A stretch of 45,053 bases of DNA from an uncultured Ruminococcus sp. (lineage in GTDB: Bacteria; Bacillota; Clostridia; Oscillospirales; Acutalibacteraceae): positions 1-45,053 of the forward strand of contig CACYDP010000107.1 of the NCBI GenBank assembly GCA_902773135.1. The letters run 5' to 3'. Both the position numbers and the translations under genes were made by a program. The notes under the pieces are model-generated. The model was not told the DNA's origin, did not search any database, and saw nothing but the letters and a program-made list of their open reading frames with translations. Below are positions 1-7,863 of this stretch, piece after piece. The first letter of the stretch is position 1; each line of letters begins with the position of its first letter.

Positions 1-41
1 CCCTTTTTTGATTTTTGGAAAAGTTTTTAACAAAATTTCAA

Positions 42-86
42 GGGCTGTGAAGATTTGATGATCGTTTCATCGTTTCTTCACAGCCC
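42..86. terminator. Long perfect hairpin, probable terminator or end of a mobile remnant
   Basis: A perfect 12-bp inverted repeat has arms GGGCTGTGAAGA (42-53) and TCTTCACAGCCC (75-86). The 21-nt loop contains a second small dyad (GATGA/TCATC). It lies beyond the 3' end of the minus-strand methyltransferase gene and could end that transcript, although the tail on that side is only moderately U-rich. It could also be a structural end of the AT-rich foreign segment. Confidence 0.5.
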
Positions 87-119
87 CCGTGATAGTAATG
101 TGGTGACAAACTTTCAATG

Positions 120-190
120 CCCCTTGAGGGGTTAAGCCTGTATTAACCCCTTCTAGAGGTAGAGCAAACCACCCGTTCAACGGGTGGTTT
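120..190. terminator. Cluster of three hairpins, two mutually exclusive, the last terminator-like
   Basis: CCCC at 120-123 can pair with GGGG at 128-131. The segment GGGGTTAA (128-135) can instead pair with TTAACCCC (143-150), so these two hairpins exclude each other. A third hairpin is perfect: AAACCACCCG (166-175), a 5-nt loop, then CGGGTGGTTT (181-190), followed by TTTTGATTAATT on the plus strand. The third has the form of a rho-independent terminator for the plus strand or a bidirectional one for the minus-strand gene ending at 194. Hairpins like these also occur at IS200/IS605-type ends, but no transposase is present here. Confidence 0.5.
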
Positions 191-193
191 TGA

Positions 194-1975
194 TTAATTA
201 GAAATATAAGATTCAATGTATTTACGCTCGATTTCAGATATTCCATATATTTCATAAATATTGTTATTCAGTTCCGATAAAAAGCGTTCGTTTATTGGTT
301 CTTTTAAAAGATTATTAACGATATCGATAATGTTAATAAATCGATTTTTATCAATACAGATTCTTACTTTTTTTAAATCAGATATTTTGATTTGAGGAGT
401 TTGACCGTTTTCAGCTCTTATTATTTTATTAATTCGGCAGTAAAAAGTAATTAACTTACTGTTTAATATACCACATATATATTTTAACATATTTACTGAT
501 GTTTCATCATCTTTCTTGGTAGTCAAAATATAGATACTATTATTTGCGGCGTAAGGTTGATCAGTAAAAGTAGCAATTATTTCTTTTGCACTTTGGCGAA
601 TAAAAATTTTAGGATGTGTATATGCTTCAATATCACCTAATGTTACTCTTTTTTTGTTTTTGACTCCCACTGCAGCTAATTCTTTTTTGAAATCATTCGA
701 AAGTTTAATCTGAAGATTATAATCCATTTTAATATTGAAAGAAGGTTTAGGATTATGAAATTTTCCTGTTATACCTTTCGATCCTTCAAGATATGGTAAT
801 ACCAATCCATTAAATATATCTTTTTTGTCAAATATGAACTCTTCTGTTTTTCCTGTTAACGCACAACATGTCCTCAGAGATTTACCAGGATATAATTCAT
901 CAATCGACTGAAAATTGTTAACTTTATCAACAATACTCTTTTCTATATCATTAAAAGGCATAGTAAACTTATATTCATTTTTATTATTAATCCATTTGTT
1001 CTGATCAATATACGATACGATTTCTTTAAAGTCATCATTGACTATAATATTTGGATTCTTTTTCCTTATATTTCTAACATTAAGTATTATTTGTCCACTT
1101 GCTACATTCTTAAATGTTTTCAGTCCCATTGTCAATGATTCAATATAATAGTTTTCTAATAAATACTTTCTAATATCTTTATAAGCAGTTTCTAAAAATG
1201 AAATATCTAATACAAATGAAAGCTGACCGTTTTCAGTAAGATATTTTAGTCCATTTTCAATGAAAAACATAGAAATATTAAATTTATTATTTCCAGTTTT
1301 ATTACAAACAAAATCAAATGTGTTGAAATAACTACGTTTTTCTTCAGTCATATTTCTGCTGCGTTTACCATACATTGTTACAAATGGTGGGTTACCTATT
1401 ACTACTGAAAATAATGTATTAAAAGCATTTTTTTGAACAAAGTCAATATTGGATATATGTAATCTGGACATTACAAAAGAAGGATTTTTTTTATATACAT
1501 CTTTTATAATAGGAAAAAGTAGTGATATAATTCTAAGTTCAGTTATACATGTGGCATTCATATCAATGTCGTTTGCATAAAAATTTTCTGATATATACGT
1601 AAGAATTTGTTTAGATGATAATCCCTTATTACTTTGCATACGAACTATTTTGTCAATTATTCTTATACAAAAATCTCCTGTTCCACACGAGGGCTCAAGT
1701 ATTTTACCTGATAAAATGTTAATTGAATTAATCATAGAATCAATTATTTTTGTATCTTTAGTGTAAAATTTTCCATAATCTTTTTTTATGTCTGCAGAAA
1801 AGAAATCGCCACAAAGATAATTGTATATCATATCTTTATTAGTTGAAAAATAGCTATTCTCAAAAATATATGGATATACTTTTTGGATACAGCGGAACTC
1901 CTTAGATTTAATATCATTTTTACAAATAATATCTGAAATAAAACTAATACTATCTGCATTTATAGTGTTATTCAT
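194..1975 (-). CDS. Orphan N6-adenine-type DNA methyltransferase (Eco57I/TaqI-like)
   Basis: A 593-residue protein expected to transfer a methyl group from S-adenosylmethionine to an adenine in a specific DNA site. A GxFYT segment lies near residues 68-72. Motif I is EPSCGTGDF at about 94-102 and the catalytic motif IV is NPPF at about 195-198. The C-terminal third looks like a target-recognition region of the TaqI/Eco57I type. I see no endonuclease motif in the protein and no restriction gene beside it, so it is either a solitary methyltransferase or the survivor of a restriction-modification system. The start ATG at 1975 follows AAAGGAAG. The gene is clearly more AT-rich than the genes from 2.7 kb onward and sits next to a broken recombinase, which suggests horizontal acquisition. 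Confidence 0.88.
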   Translation of the reverse strand: MNNTINADSISFISDIICKNDIKSKEFRCIQKVYPYIFENSYFSTNKDMIYNYLCGDFFSADIKKDYGKFYTKDTKIIDSMINSINILSGKILEPSCGTGDFCIRIIDKIVRMQSNKGLSSKQILTYISENFYANDIDMNATCITELRIISLLFPIIKDVYKKNPSFVMSRLHISNIDFVQKNAFNTLFSVVIGNPPFVTMYGKRSRNMTEEKRSYFNTFDFVCNKTGNNKFNISMFFIENGLKYLTENGQLSFVLDISFLETAYKDIRKYLLENYYIESLTMGLKTFKNVASGQIILNVRNIRKKNPNIIVNDDFKEIVSYIDQNKWINNKNEYKFTMPFNDIEKSIVDKVNNFQSIDELYPGKSLRTCCALTGKTEEFIFDKKDIFNGLVLPYLEGSKGITGKFHNPKPSFNIKMDYNLQIKLSNDFKKELAAVGVKNKKRVTLGDIEAYTHPKIFIRQSAKEIIATFTDQPYAANNSIYILTTKKDDETSVNMLKYICGILNSKLITFYCRINKIIRAENGQTPQIKISDLKKVRICIDKNRFINIIDIVNNLLKEPINERFLSELNNNIYEIYGISEIERKYIESYISN

Positions 1976-2008
1976 TGCATTGTCTTCCTTTAAAATATTC
2001 TGATTATT

Positions 2009-2037
2009 ACTTTACCATATTTTAAATGTGGTATCAA
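2009..2037 (-). promoter_or_regulatory. Promoter of the methyltransferase gene with a palindromic spacer
   Basis: On the minus strand TTGATA (2032-2037) and TAAAGT (2009-2014) are 17 nt apart. The spacer is itself an imperfect palindrome (CCATATT/AATGTGG on the plus strand). A further AATATGGT half-site lies upstream near 2065-2072. The spacer may therefore be an operator, possibly for self-repression by the methyltransferase; that part is inference. Confidence 0.5.
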
Positions 2038-2090
2038 TAATATTTACAATTTACAATCCAAAAAAATATGGTTTACATCTATTTTGCCTT

Positions 2091-2664
2091 TTATATTTTA
2101 TTTATCGCATCCAGTAACTTCTGCACATTCACATGAGTATAAACCCTCTCCGTCAGTGACATAGCACCAGAATGATCGACAATCTTCTTGATAATGGTCG
2201 GTGATACTCCTTTCTCTGACAGTAATGAAATATAGGTGTGTCGGGTATCATGCGGTTTGTGTGTCGCATCTATTAGTTCCATCACCAGCTCCCAATAGGA
2301 ATCGCAATAGTTTGTATAAGTGAATTTCTTTCCGTCATCAGCATGGACAAGAAATTCACTTTTTTCGTTATACCATTTTACCCAGAAATCATAAACCTTA
2401 TCGGCAATCGGTACTTTGCGTATGCCGTTTTCGGTCTTGCTCTTGATGACATTAAAACAATGTTCCGCTAAATTGACATTTTCACATTTCAAATCAAGCA
2501 ATTCGGATATTCTCACTCTACTGTATATCAACATCAGAACGACTTGCACATAGCGGTTGCTTTTCTGTACCCACAGAGAAGAATTTTTCTTCTTGCTGAA
2601 TGGTAAATGGTTTGTCTTGTTCGGATTTTTTTCGTCCGTTTTATAGCATTTATATATGAAAAGA
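2091..2664 (-). pseudogene. Truncated tyrosine recombinase / phage integrase (C-terminal domain)
   Basis: The frame encodes the catalytic C-terminal half of a tyrosine recombinase. It keeps the first catalytic arginine (RVRISEL), the H-x-x-R box (HDTRH), the later histidine (DHSG) and the nucleophilic tyrosine (VYTHV). The same frame runs upstream of the GTG at 2549 through residues resembling the interdomain linker (KNPNKTNHLPFSKKK). It then meets a stop near 2666, with no plausible start and no arm-binding or core-binding domain. It is therefore an N-terminally deleted integrase and probably inactive. It lies immediately upstream of the methyltransferase on the same strand and marks the remains of an integrated element. 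Confidence 0.8.
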
Positions 2665-2695
2665 AATTTTTATGTATTTTTGTATGAATCAATAT

Positions 2696-2725
2696 TTGAC
2701 AATGATATGGTATTTATGTTATATA
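2696..2725 (+). promoter_or_regulatory. Sigma-A-type promoter for the membrane protein and WYL genes
   Basis: TTGACA (2696-2701) and TATATA (2720-2725) are separated by 18 nt. A leader of about 40 nt and an AGAGGTG ribosome binding site follow before the ATG at 2769. Confidence 0.6.
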
Positions 2726-2768
2726 AAAGTAAAGGCATTCGCAGACAGAGAAAGAAGAGGTGTTCTGA

Positions 2769-3422
2769 ATGATCATTAAGCCAAGAATAACAGGCAAACA
2801 TAAAAGATTATTTTTATTGCTGGCGGTGTTATTCGGTCTTATAGCATTGATCAATGTCGTATGCTTTTTCAAGGGAACCGATTCTGAAACCTCCTATCCC
2901 CAAAAAGAACTGGAAAGAAAATATAATTCGGAATTTATATATTTGTCGAAGAATTTTAATGAAGTAACGGGGCAAACAGTTTATCACTTTCAGCCCTCCA
3001 CAAGACCGGATTTGACAGTTACTGTTAATTACAGTGAAAGTTCGAATCAAGGAACAATGCAGGTGATGCCTTTTGCTTATCAAACAGTGGTTACGGATGA
3101 TTTCTGGCAGCAAATTGTGGACGAAATTGTTTGTGCTCATATAGGGGAAATATGGGATTTGTCATCTGTATCGCTTGAAGATGCCGTGCAGACAGTACAA
3201 ATGATTCAGGCAGAAATACAGCAAAGTAAAACACAATATATTAAGAAATACATTAATAATAATACTTATGTATATGTTGATGATCGGTTTTGTATCAATG
3301 TTTCTGATGGAAACATTTCTAAAGATATTCATTTTGATATAAACGAAAATACAGAATCTGTTCGCAACAAAATAGAGGCGTTTTTATTGGGAATTTCCAA
3401 TGAAAACAGTACCGATGGCTGA
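2769..3422 (+). CDS. Membrane-anchored protein of unknown function
   Basis: A 217-residue protein. A short basic N-terminus (KPRITGKHKR) is followed by one hydrophobic segment at about residues 14-34, with the remaining ~180 residues predicted outside the membrane. The distal part is polar, has no cysteine pattern or catalytic motif that I recognise, and alternates strand-like and helix-like stretches. The start ATG at 2769 has AGAGGTG upstream. It is first in a possible operon with the two WYL proteins, whose first start lies about 100 nt downstream, so it may belong to the same regulatory unit. I do not recognise the family. Confidence 0.7.
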   Translation: MIIKPRITGKHKRLFLLLAVLFGLIALINVVCFFKGTDSETSYPQKELERKYNSEFIYLSKNFNEVTGQTVYHFQPSTRPDLTVTVNYSESSNQGTMQVMPFAYQTVVTDDFWQQIVDEIVCAHIGEIWDLSSVSLEDAVQTVQMIQAEIQQSKTQYIKKYINNNTYVYVDDRFCINVSDGNISKDIHFDINENTESVRNKIEAFLLGISNENSTDG

Positions 3423-3519
3423 CATTGACATATCGTAAAACAAAATGCCTGTCAGGCAGCTTGCATATGTCAATGCCGCTGATGATAAATTGATTGTTAA
3501 CATAAAGAAAGTGGTTGTA

Positions 3520-4761
3520 ATGGCTTACAGTGAACTGATCAAAAATTTTGACAAGATACGAAGTTATGTACGGGAATTTTATATCTACGGATTTAAGAGC
3601 CGTGATGGGTACGATAAAAAAAGCGGGCGATCCTATGATGACGAAAGACGACGGTTGGAAAGCTGGTTTGAAGATTATATAGGATTCAGTAAAAAGGAAG
3701 AAAAAAAGAATTTTTATATCGCCATCGACAGCAGAAGTTCGCAGCATAATCCGCTTTATAAAGCCTGGAAGGCAAAAAGTTTTACAGATGGTGATATTAG
3801 TTTGCATTTTATTATCTTTGATATTTTATATTCCGAAAAGACAGCGTTGACACTTGGAGAAATTGCAGATAAAATTGATAATGAGTATTTATCGGAATTT
3901 GAAAATGCCAGATTTTTTGATGAATCAACCATCAGAAAAAAATTAAAGGAATATGTTTCACTTGGTTTGATTGAAATGCAAAAAGAGGGCAGAAATGTAT
4001 ATTATCGAAGAAGTAAAAAGTGTTCTCTGAATGGCAGCGATGCATTGAACTTCTATTCCGAAATTGCCCCCTGCGGTGTGGTGGGGTCTTTTTTACTTGA
4101 CAGAGAAAATAATCCGAACAGTTTTTTCCGATTCAAACATCATTATATCAACAGTGCAGTGGACAGTGAAATATTGGCAAAATCCTTTTTGGCAATGAAA
4201 CATAAAAGTACGGTCAATATTGTCAGTGTCAGCAAAAAGGGTAACCGGCAGGTTTACAGCGGATTAGTTCCGCTCAAAGTCTTTATCAGCGTTCAGAGCG
4301 GCAGACAGTATCTGATGACCTATACGGAAAAACAACGGCGTATGAGAGCGTTCCGGCTGGATTACATACTTGATATTACCGAAAAGGAAAGAGCTTATCG
4401 GTTTGATGAATTGAGAACCGTTTTAGATAAAGTGCGGGAAAAAATCTGGGGAGTCAGTGTTGACGGAAAAAGCGGCAGAACAGAAACAGTGGAGTTTACA
4501 CTGCATATCGGCAGCGGAGAACAGCATATTCTGGAAAGACTTTATCGTGAAAAACGCTGCGGCAGAATCGAAATTATCGATGAACATACAGCAAGGTTTT
4601 TTGCGGAAGTTTTTGATTCCAGTGAACTGGTTCCTTGGATCCGTACTTTCATATGCAGAATCGTTGATATTCGATTTTCCAACAAAATGCTGCAAAGGCA
4701 GTTTATCCAAGATATGAATGAAATGTATGAAATGTACGGAATAGTGAATCCAAAAAATTGA
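3520..4761 (+). CDS. WYL-domain transcriptional regulator
   Basis: About 413 residues from the ATG at 3520; an upstream ATG at 3445 would add 25 residues without a good ribosome binding site. A winged-helix-like region at about residues 85-165 (LTLGEIADKI, then a DESTIRKKLKEYVSLGLI recognition segment) precedes a WYL-type sensory domain containing YLMTYTEKQRRMRAFRLDYI. WYL proteins usually bind DNA and sense nucleic acids or nucleotides through the WYL fold; the ligand here is unknown. It overlaps the ribosome binding site of a second WYL protein, so the two are translationally coupled and may act as a heteromeric pair. Confidence 0.82.
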   Translation: MAYSELIKNFDKIRSYVREFYIYGFKSRDGYDKKSGRSYDDERRRLESWFEDYIGFSKKEEKKNFYIAIDSRSSQHNPLYKAWKAKSFTDGDISLHFIIFDILYSEKTALTLGEIADKIDNEYLSEFENARFFDESTIRKKLKEYVSLGLIEMQKEGRNVYYRRSKKCSLNGSDALNFYSEIAPCGVVGSFLLDRENNPNSFFRFKHHYINSAVDSEILAKSFLAMKHKSTVNIVSVSKKGNRQVYSGLVPLKVFISVQSGRQYLMTYTEKQRRMRAFRLDYILDITEKERAYRFDELRTVLDKVREKIWGVSVDGKSGRTETVEFTLHIGSGEQHILERLYREKRCGRIEIIDEHTARFFAEVFDSSELVPWIRTFICRIVDIRFSNKMLQRQFIQDMNEMYEMYGIVNPKN

Positions 4762-4771
4762 GGTGATGAAA

Positions 4772-5719
4772 TTGCTGTTCAGTGAATTGTACGGAATCTA
4801 TTACAGATGTGTGACAAAAATACTGGAAAAGGCCGTTAAGGATAAAGTGACGGACCAAGAAATACATGAAATTGCCTGTCGATATGGTTTTTCGGAGAGT
4901 TTTCTTACCATAGAATCATCGTTTAAAAATCAAAAATGGTCACTGATTCGACCGGACGGAACAACGCCTGTCAAAAATGCACCGGATATGCCGATAAGCC
5001 TGTTGGAAAAAATGTGGCTGAAAGCCATATTACAGGATAAGCGAATCAGACTTTTTGATATAAAAATTGACGGATTGGAAAATGTTGAGCCTTTGTTTAC
5101 ACCGGATGATTATATTGTATTTGACAGTTATTCCGATGGCGATCCGTTTGATGATGAAAAGTATATCCATCATTTTCGTTTGATTTTGTCCTGTATCAAA
5201 ACAAAATGTCCGATGAGAATCGCAGTGAAAAACAGAAAAGGTTTGCTGACGGAAACCAGTGTGATACCCGAATATTTGGAGTATTCGGAAAAGGACGATA
5301 AATTCAGGCTGATGACAAGCGGTACAAGAAATCATACAGTAATCAATCTCGGCAGGATCGTTTATTGCGGACGGCTGACACAAAATATTCCGAAAAGAAG
5401 ATCGGTTTTCAGTCCTCAGCGTCCGAAAGATATGATCAGGCTGATTTTGACAGATGAAAGAAATGCTCTGGAACGTGTAATGCTGCATTTTTCTCATTTT
5501 GAAAAACAAACCGTCAAAATGGATGACCAACATTATATGCTGACCGTGTACTACGATAAATTTGACGAAACGGAACTGCTTATTCGGGTGCTCTCATTCG
5601 GTCCTAAGATCAAAGTGATCGAACCGGAATCGTTTATTCGGCTGCTGAAAGATCGCTTGCAAAAACAAAGAGAATATCTGTTATCTGAAGCAGATGGCTT
5701 TTCTGCTTCATCGTCCTGA
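4772..5719 (+). CDS. Second WYL-domain protein, paired with the preceding regulator
   Basis: About 315 residues. I chose the TTG at 4772: GAGGTG (4760-4765) lies 6 nt before it, and the resulting N-terminus LFSELYGIYYRCV matches the usual start of this Clostridia family. The in-frame GTG (4763) and ATG (4766) overlap or abut that ribosome binding site. The family-typical LEKMWLKAILQDKRIRLF segment at about residues 70-87 precedes a WYL-like sensory region at about 115-210. There is no clear winged helix at the N-terminus, so it may depend on its upstream neighbour for DNA binding. Confidence 0.78.
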   Translation: MLFSELYGIYYRCVTKILEKAVKDKVTDQEIHEIACRYGFSESFLTIESSFKNQKWSLIRPDGTTPVKNAPDMPISLLEKMWLKAILQDKRIRLFDIKIDGLENVEPLFTPDDYIVFDSYSDGDPFDDEKYIHHFRLILSCIKTKCPMRIAVKNRKGLLTETSVIPEYLEYSEKDDKFRLMTSGTRNHTVINLGRIVYCGRLTQNIPKRRSVFSPQRPKDMIRLILTDERNALERVMLHFSHFEKQTVKMDDQHYMLTVYYDKFDETELLIRVLSFGPKIKVIEPESFIRLLKDRLQKQREYLLSEADGFSASSS

Positions 5720-5735
5720 TGAGTTATCCGCTTTA

Positions 5736-5816
5736 TTACACAAAAATCAGACAATGTGATATAATGTCGAACAAGGGAGGTATTGATTATAAAAGTGATA
5801 AAATATCATAAAAACT
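5736..5816 (+). promoter_or_regulatory. Promoter and strong ribosome binding site with no gene behind them
   Basis: TTACAC (5736-5741), 18 nt and TATAAT (5760-5765) form a plausible promoter. An excellent AAGGGAGG follows at 5773-5780. The only reading frame is 11 codons from a TTG at 5783, with its stop at 5816. This is either the stub of a deleted gene or a leader peptide just ahead of the tRNA promoter. Confidence 0.4.
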
Positions 5817-5831
5817 AATCTCTGTTTTCTA

Positions 5832-5860
5832 TTGACTTTTGTTCAAAAAAAGTTTAGAAT
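5832..5860 (+). promoter_or_regulatory. tRNA-Ser promoter
   Basis: TTGACT (5832-5837) and TAGAAT (5855-5860) are separated by exactly 17 nt. The tRNA begins 25 nt after the -10 box. Confidence 0.7.
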
Positions 5861-5884
5861 AGTATTGTTCTTTTGACGATATTC

Positions 5885-5970
5885 GGAGATGTATCGAAGT
5901 GGTCATAACGGGCCTGACTCGAAATCAGGTAGCCCTCACGGGCTCGTGGGTTCGAATCCCACCGTCTCCG
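5885..5970 (+). tRNA. tRNA-Ser (anticodon CGA)
   Basis: An 86-nt class II tRNA. The acceptor arms GGAGATG (5885-5891) and CGTCTCC (5963-5969) pair over 7 bp with one G-U, and the discriminator is G5970. The anticodon stem CCTGA/TCAGG carries loop CTCGAAA with anticodon CGA at 5920-5922, which reads UCG. A long variable arm (AGCCC/GGGCT) and a T-loop with TTCGAAT are present. The CCA end is not encoded. The long variable arm together with CGA identifies serine. Confidence 0.97.
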
Positions 5971-5978
5971 CTCAGATG

Positions 5979-6016
5979 ATCCGCAAAGCAGTGATGTTTT
6001 GCGGATTTATTTTTTT
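5979..6016 (+). terminator. tRNA-Ser terminator
   Basis: ATCCGCAAA (5979-5987) pairs with TTTGCGGAT (5998-6006), followed by a T-rich tract to 6016. Confidence 0.85.
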
Positions 6017-6027
6017 GCGTTTGGGTA

Positions 6028-6058
6028 TTGACTCTGCCATTGTGTCAGACTGTATGAT
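6028..6058 (+). promoter_or_regulatory. MerR-type promoter with a 19-bp spacer
   Basis: TTGACT (6028-6033) and TATGAT (6053-6058) are 19 nt apart. That over-long spacing is the hallmark of promoters activated by MerR proteins. The spacer carries an imperfect dyad (ACTCTG ... CAGACT). It lies directly before the merR-like gene, which suggests autoregulation; the spacing is visible and the regulation is inferred. Confidence 0.6.
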
Positions 6059-6094
6059 AATAGGGAGCTCAAAAATAATCCTTCGGAGGTTGCT

Positions 6095-6916
6095 ATGCTG
6101 AAAATAGGTGATTTTTCAAAACTGTCAATGGTAAGTGTTCGTATGCTGCGGCATTATGATAAAATCAATTTATTGAAACCGGTTAAGATTGACCCGTTTA
6201 CAGGATACCGCTATTATGATGAACGGCAGCTTGTGATAATGGGGCGTATCAATACTTTGAAAAGTATGGGTTTTTCTCTTTCAATGATCAAAGAAATACT
6301 GCCCGTTTATGACGACAAGGAAAAAATGAAACGGTTCTTTCTTCAACGAAAAGCAGAGCTTACCGCAGAGTATTACGAAACCGCTGAAAAGCTCTCCTTA
6401 CTAACGACAGCAATGGAACAATTGAGAAAGGACGATACGATGAAGTACAATGTAATTTTAAAAATGATTCCCGAAAGACAGGTTGCCAGTGTACGCAAGA
6501 TCATACCTGCCTATGATCAGGAGGGATTGCTTTGGCACATACTCTTCCGAGAAACAAGCGGTATGGATATGAAACTTACTGAACCGCCGATGCATTGTGC
6601 ATTGCTTCACGACCAAGAATATAAAGAAAACGATGTTGATGTTGAAGTGCAGGTTACAGTTGACGGAAGTTACAGCGATACCGAAAATGTACGCTTTAAA
6701 ACAGAACCGGAAATGCAGGCTGTTAGTATTCAATTCAAAGGAGCGTATTCACAGTTCGGAGAAGTGTATGCACAGCTTGCGGCGTGGGTGAATCAGAATG
6801 GCTATGAATTCTGCGGACCGATGATGGATATTTATTATGTCAGTCCCCATGATACACAAAATCCTGAGGAGTTTATTACCGAGGTATGCTGTCCTGTTAT
6901 CAAAAAACAGCCGTAA
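6095..6916 (+). CDS. MerR-family regulator with GyrI-like effector domain (BmrR type)
   Basis: A 273-residue protein. The N-terminal MerR helix-turn-helix is clear (IGDFSKLSMVSVRMLRHYDKINLL, then the wing GYRYYDERQL) at residues 3-47, followed by a dimerisation helix at about 75-110. The C-terminal ~160 residues look like a GyrI/BmrR effector pocket, which usually binds lipophilic cations or drugs and triggers promoter untwisting. CGGAGG lies upstream of the ATG at 6095. No efflux pump is adjacent, so its target outside its own promoter is not visible here. Confidence 0.9.
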   Translation: MLKIGDFSKLSMVSVRMLRHYDKINLLKPVKIDPFTGYRYYDERQLVIMGRINTLKSMGFSLSMIKEILPVYDDKEKMKRFFLQRKAELTAEYYETAEKLSLLTTAMEQLRKDDTMKYNVILKMIPERQVASVRKIIPAYDQEGLLWHILFRETSGMDMKLTEPPMHCALLHDQEYKENDVDVEVQVTVDGSYSDTENVRFKTEPEMQAVSIQFKGAYSQFGEVYAQLAAWVNQNGYEFCGPMMDIYYVSPHDTQNPEEFITEVCCPVIKKQP

Positions 6917-6984
6917 TAATAACAAAATCTTATAAAAATCCGTCTTTTGCTGATATGGGGTATGATTTCAGGGATTTTGGGTAC

Positions 6985-7013
6985 TTGATTATTTTATCGT
7001 GATAATGTAAAAT
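6985..7013 (+). promoter_or_regulatory. Promoter of the cyclophilin gene
   Basis: TTGATT (6985-6990) and TAAAAT (7008-7013) are 17 nt apart. The ~100-nt leader contains a perfect 8-bp hairpin, ATGAATGA/TCATTCAT (7056-7077). Confidence 0.6.
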
Positions 7014-7120
7014 AAATTTGTCCGGCAGATACAAATCACAATGGACAGCCCGGGTATGAATGAGATGATTCATTCATGAAACGGCAATATGATTTATTTT
7101 ATCAAGAGAGGTCGATTATT

Positions 7121-7642
7121 ATGGCACAGAATCCGATCGTTACCATCACAATGGAAAACGGTGACATCATTAAAGCAGAACTCTATCCCGAAATTGCACC
7201 GAATACCGTGAATAACTTTATCAGTCTTATTAAAAATAAATTTTATGACGGTATTACATTTCACAGGGTGATCTATAACTTTATGCTCCAGGGCGGCTGC
7301 CCGGAGGGTACAGGTACAGGCGGACCGGGATACCATATTAAAGGTGAATTTTCGGGCAACGGTTTTCAGAATGATTTGAAACATACAGAAGGCGTACTTT
7401 CAATGGCTCGTACAATGATTCCCGATTCGGCAGGATCACAGTTCTTTATTATGCACAAGTCCGCACCTCATCTTGATGGTCAGTATGCCGCTTTTGGAAA
7501 GGTGATCGAGGGTATGGACGTTGTTAACAAAATTGCTGAATGTGATACGGATTTTGCGGACAAGCCGCTCGACCCGCAGGTGATGAAAAGCGTTACCGTT
7601 GAAACGTTCGGTGTGGAATATCCGCAGCCTGAAAAGGTCTGA
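7121..7642 (+). CDS. Peptidyl-prolyl cis-trans isomerase, cyclophilin type
   Basis: A 173-residue cytoplasmic cyclophilin that isomerises X-Pro peptide bonds during folding. Core motifs are intact: FHRVIYNFMLQGG with the catalytic arginine, the GTGTGGPGY loop, GVLSMAR, and SAGSQFFIM followed by LDGQYAAFGKVIEGMDVV. I start at the ATG at 7121 (MAQNPIVTI), preceded by AGAGG; the upstream ATG at 7076 would add 15 poorly conserved residues and lies within a leader hairpin. There is no signal peptide. It is monocistronic, between its own promoter and a strong terminator. Confidence 0.95.
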   Translation: MAQNPIVTITMENGDIIKAELYPEIAPNTVNNFISLIKNKFYDGITFHRVIYNFMLQGGCPEGTGTGGPGYHIKGEFSGNGFQNDLKHTEGVLSMARTMIPDSAGSQFFIMHKSAPHLDGQYAAFGKVIEGMDVVNKIAECDTDFADKPLDPQVMKSVTVETFGVEYPQPEKV

Positions 7643-7677
7643 AACCAACCTAAAGGAACATTAATCAGTAACAAAGG

Positions 7678-7711
7678 TGCTGCTGCATTATTTAGTGCAG
7701 CAGCATTTTTT
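7678..7711 (+). terminator. Cyclophilin terminator
   Basis: A 10-bp perfect stem, TGCTGCTGCA (7678-7687) with TGCAGCAGCA (7696-7705), is followed by TTTTTT. Confidence 0.9.
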
Positions 7712-7863
7712 GTTATTTCTTGGAATATTTTTGTTTACTGGAATTTTTTTAAGTTTTTGTTTACTTTTATTTAACAGCAAAATCATATTAAATTCGTATA
7801 TTCTTTTTATAATATAAACATCAAATTAAACAACCACTTGCCATATCAAAGGAGATGTTATCT

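Noticed and set aside
3520-5719. A Cas13d/CRISPR locus suggested by WYL proteins
   Set aside because: I find no direct-repeat array, no cas gene and no HEPN nuclease motif nearby; WYL proteins are common outside CRISPR.
5889-6101. 70-codon ORF across the tRNA
   Set aside because: It translates tRNA-Ser and its terminator.
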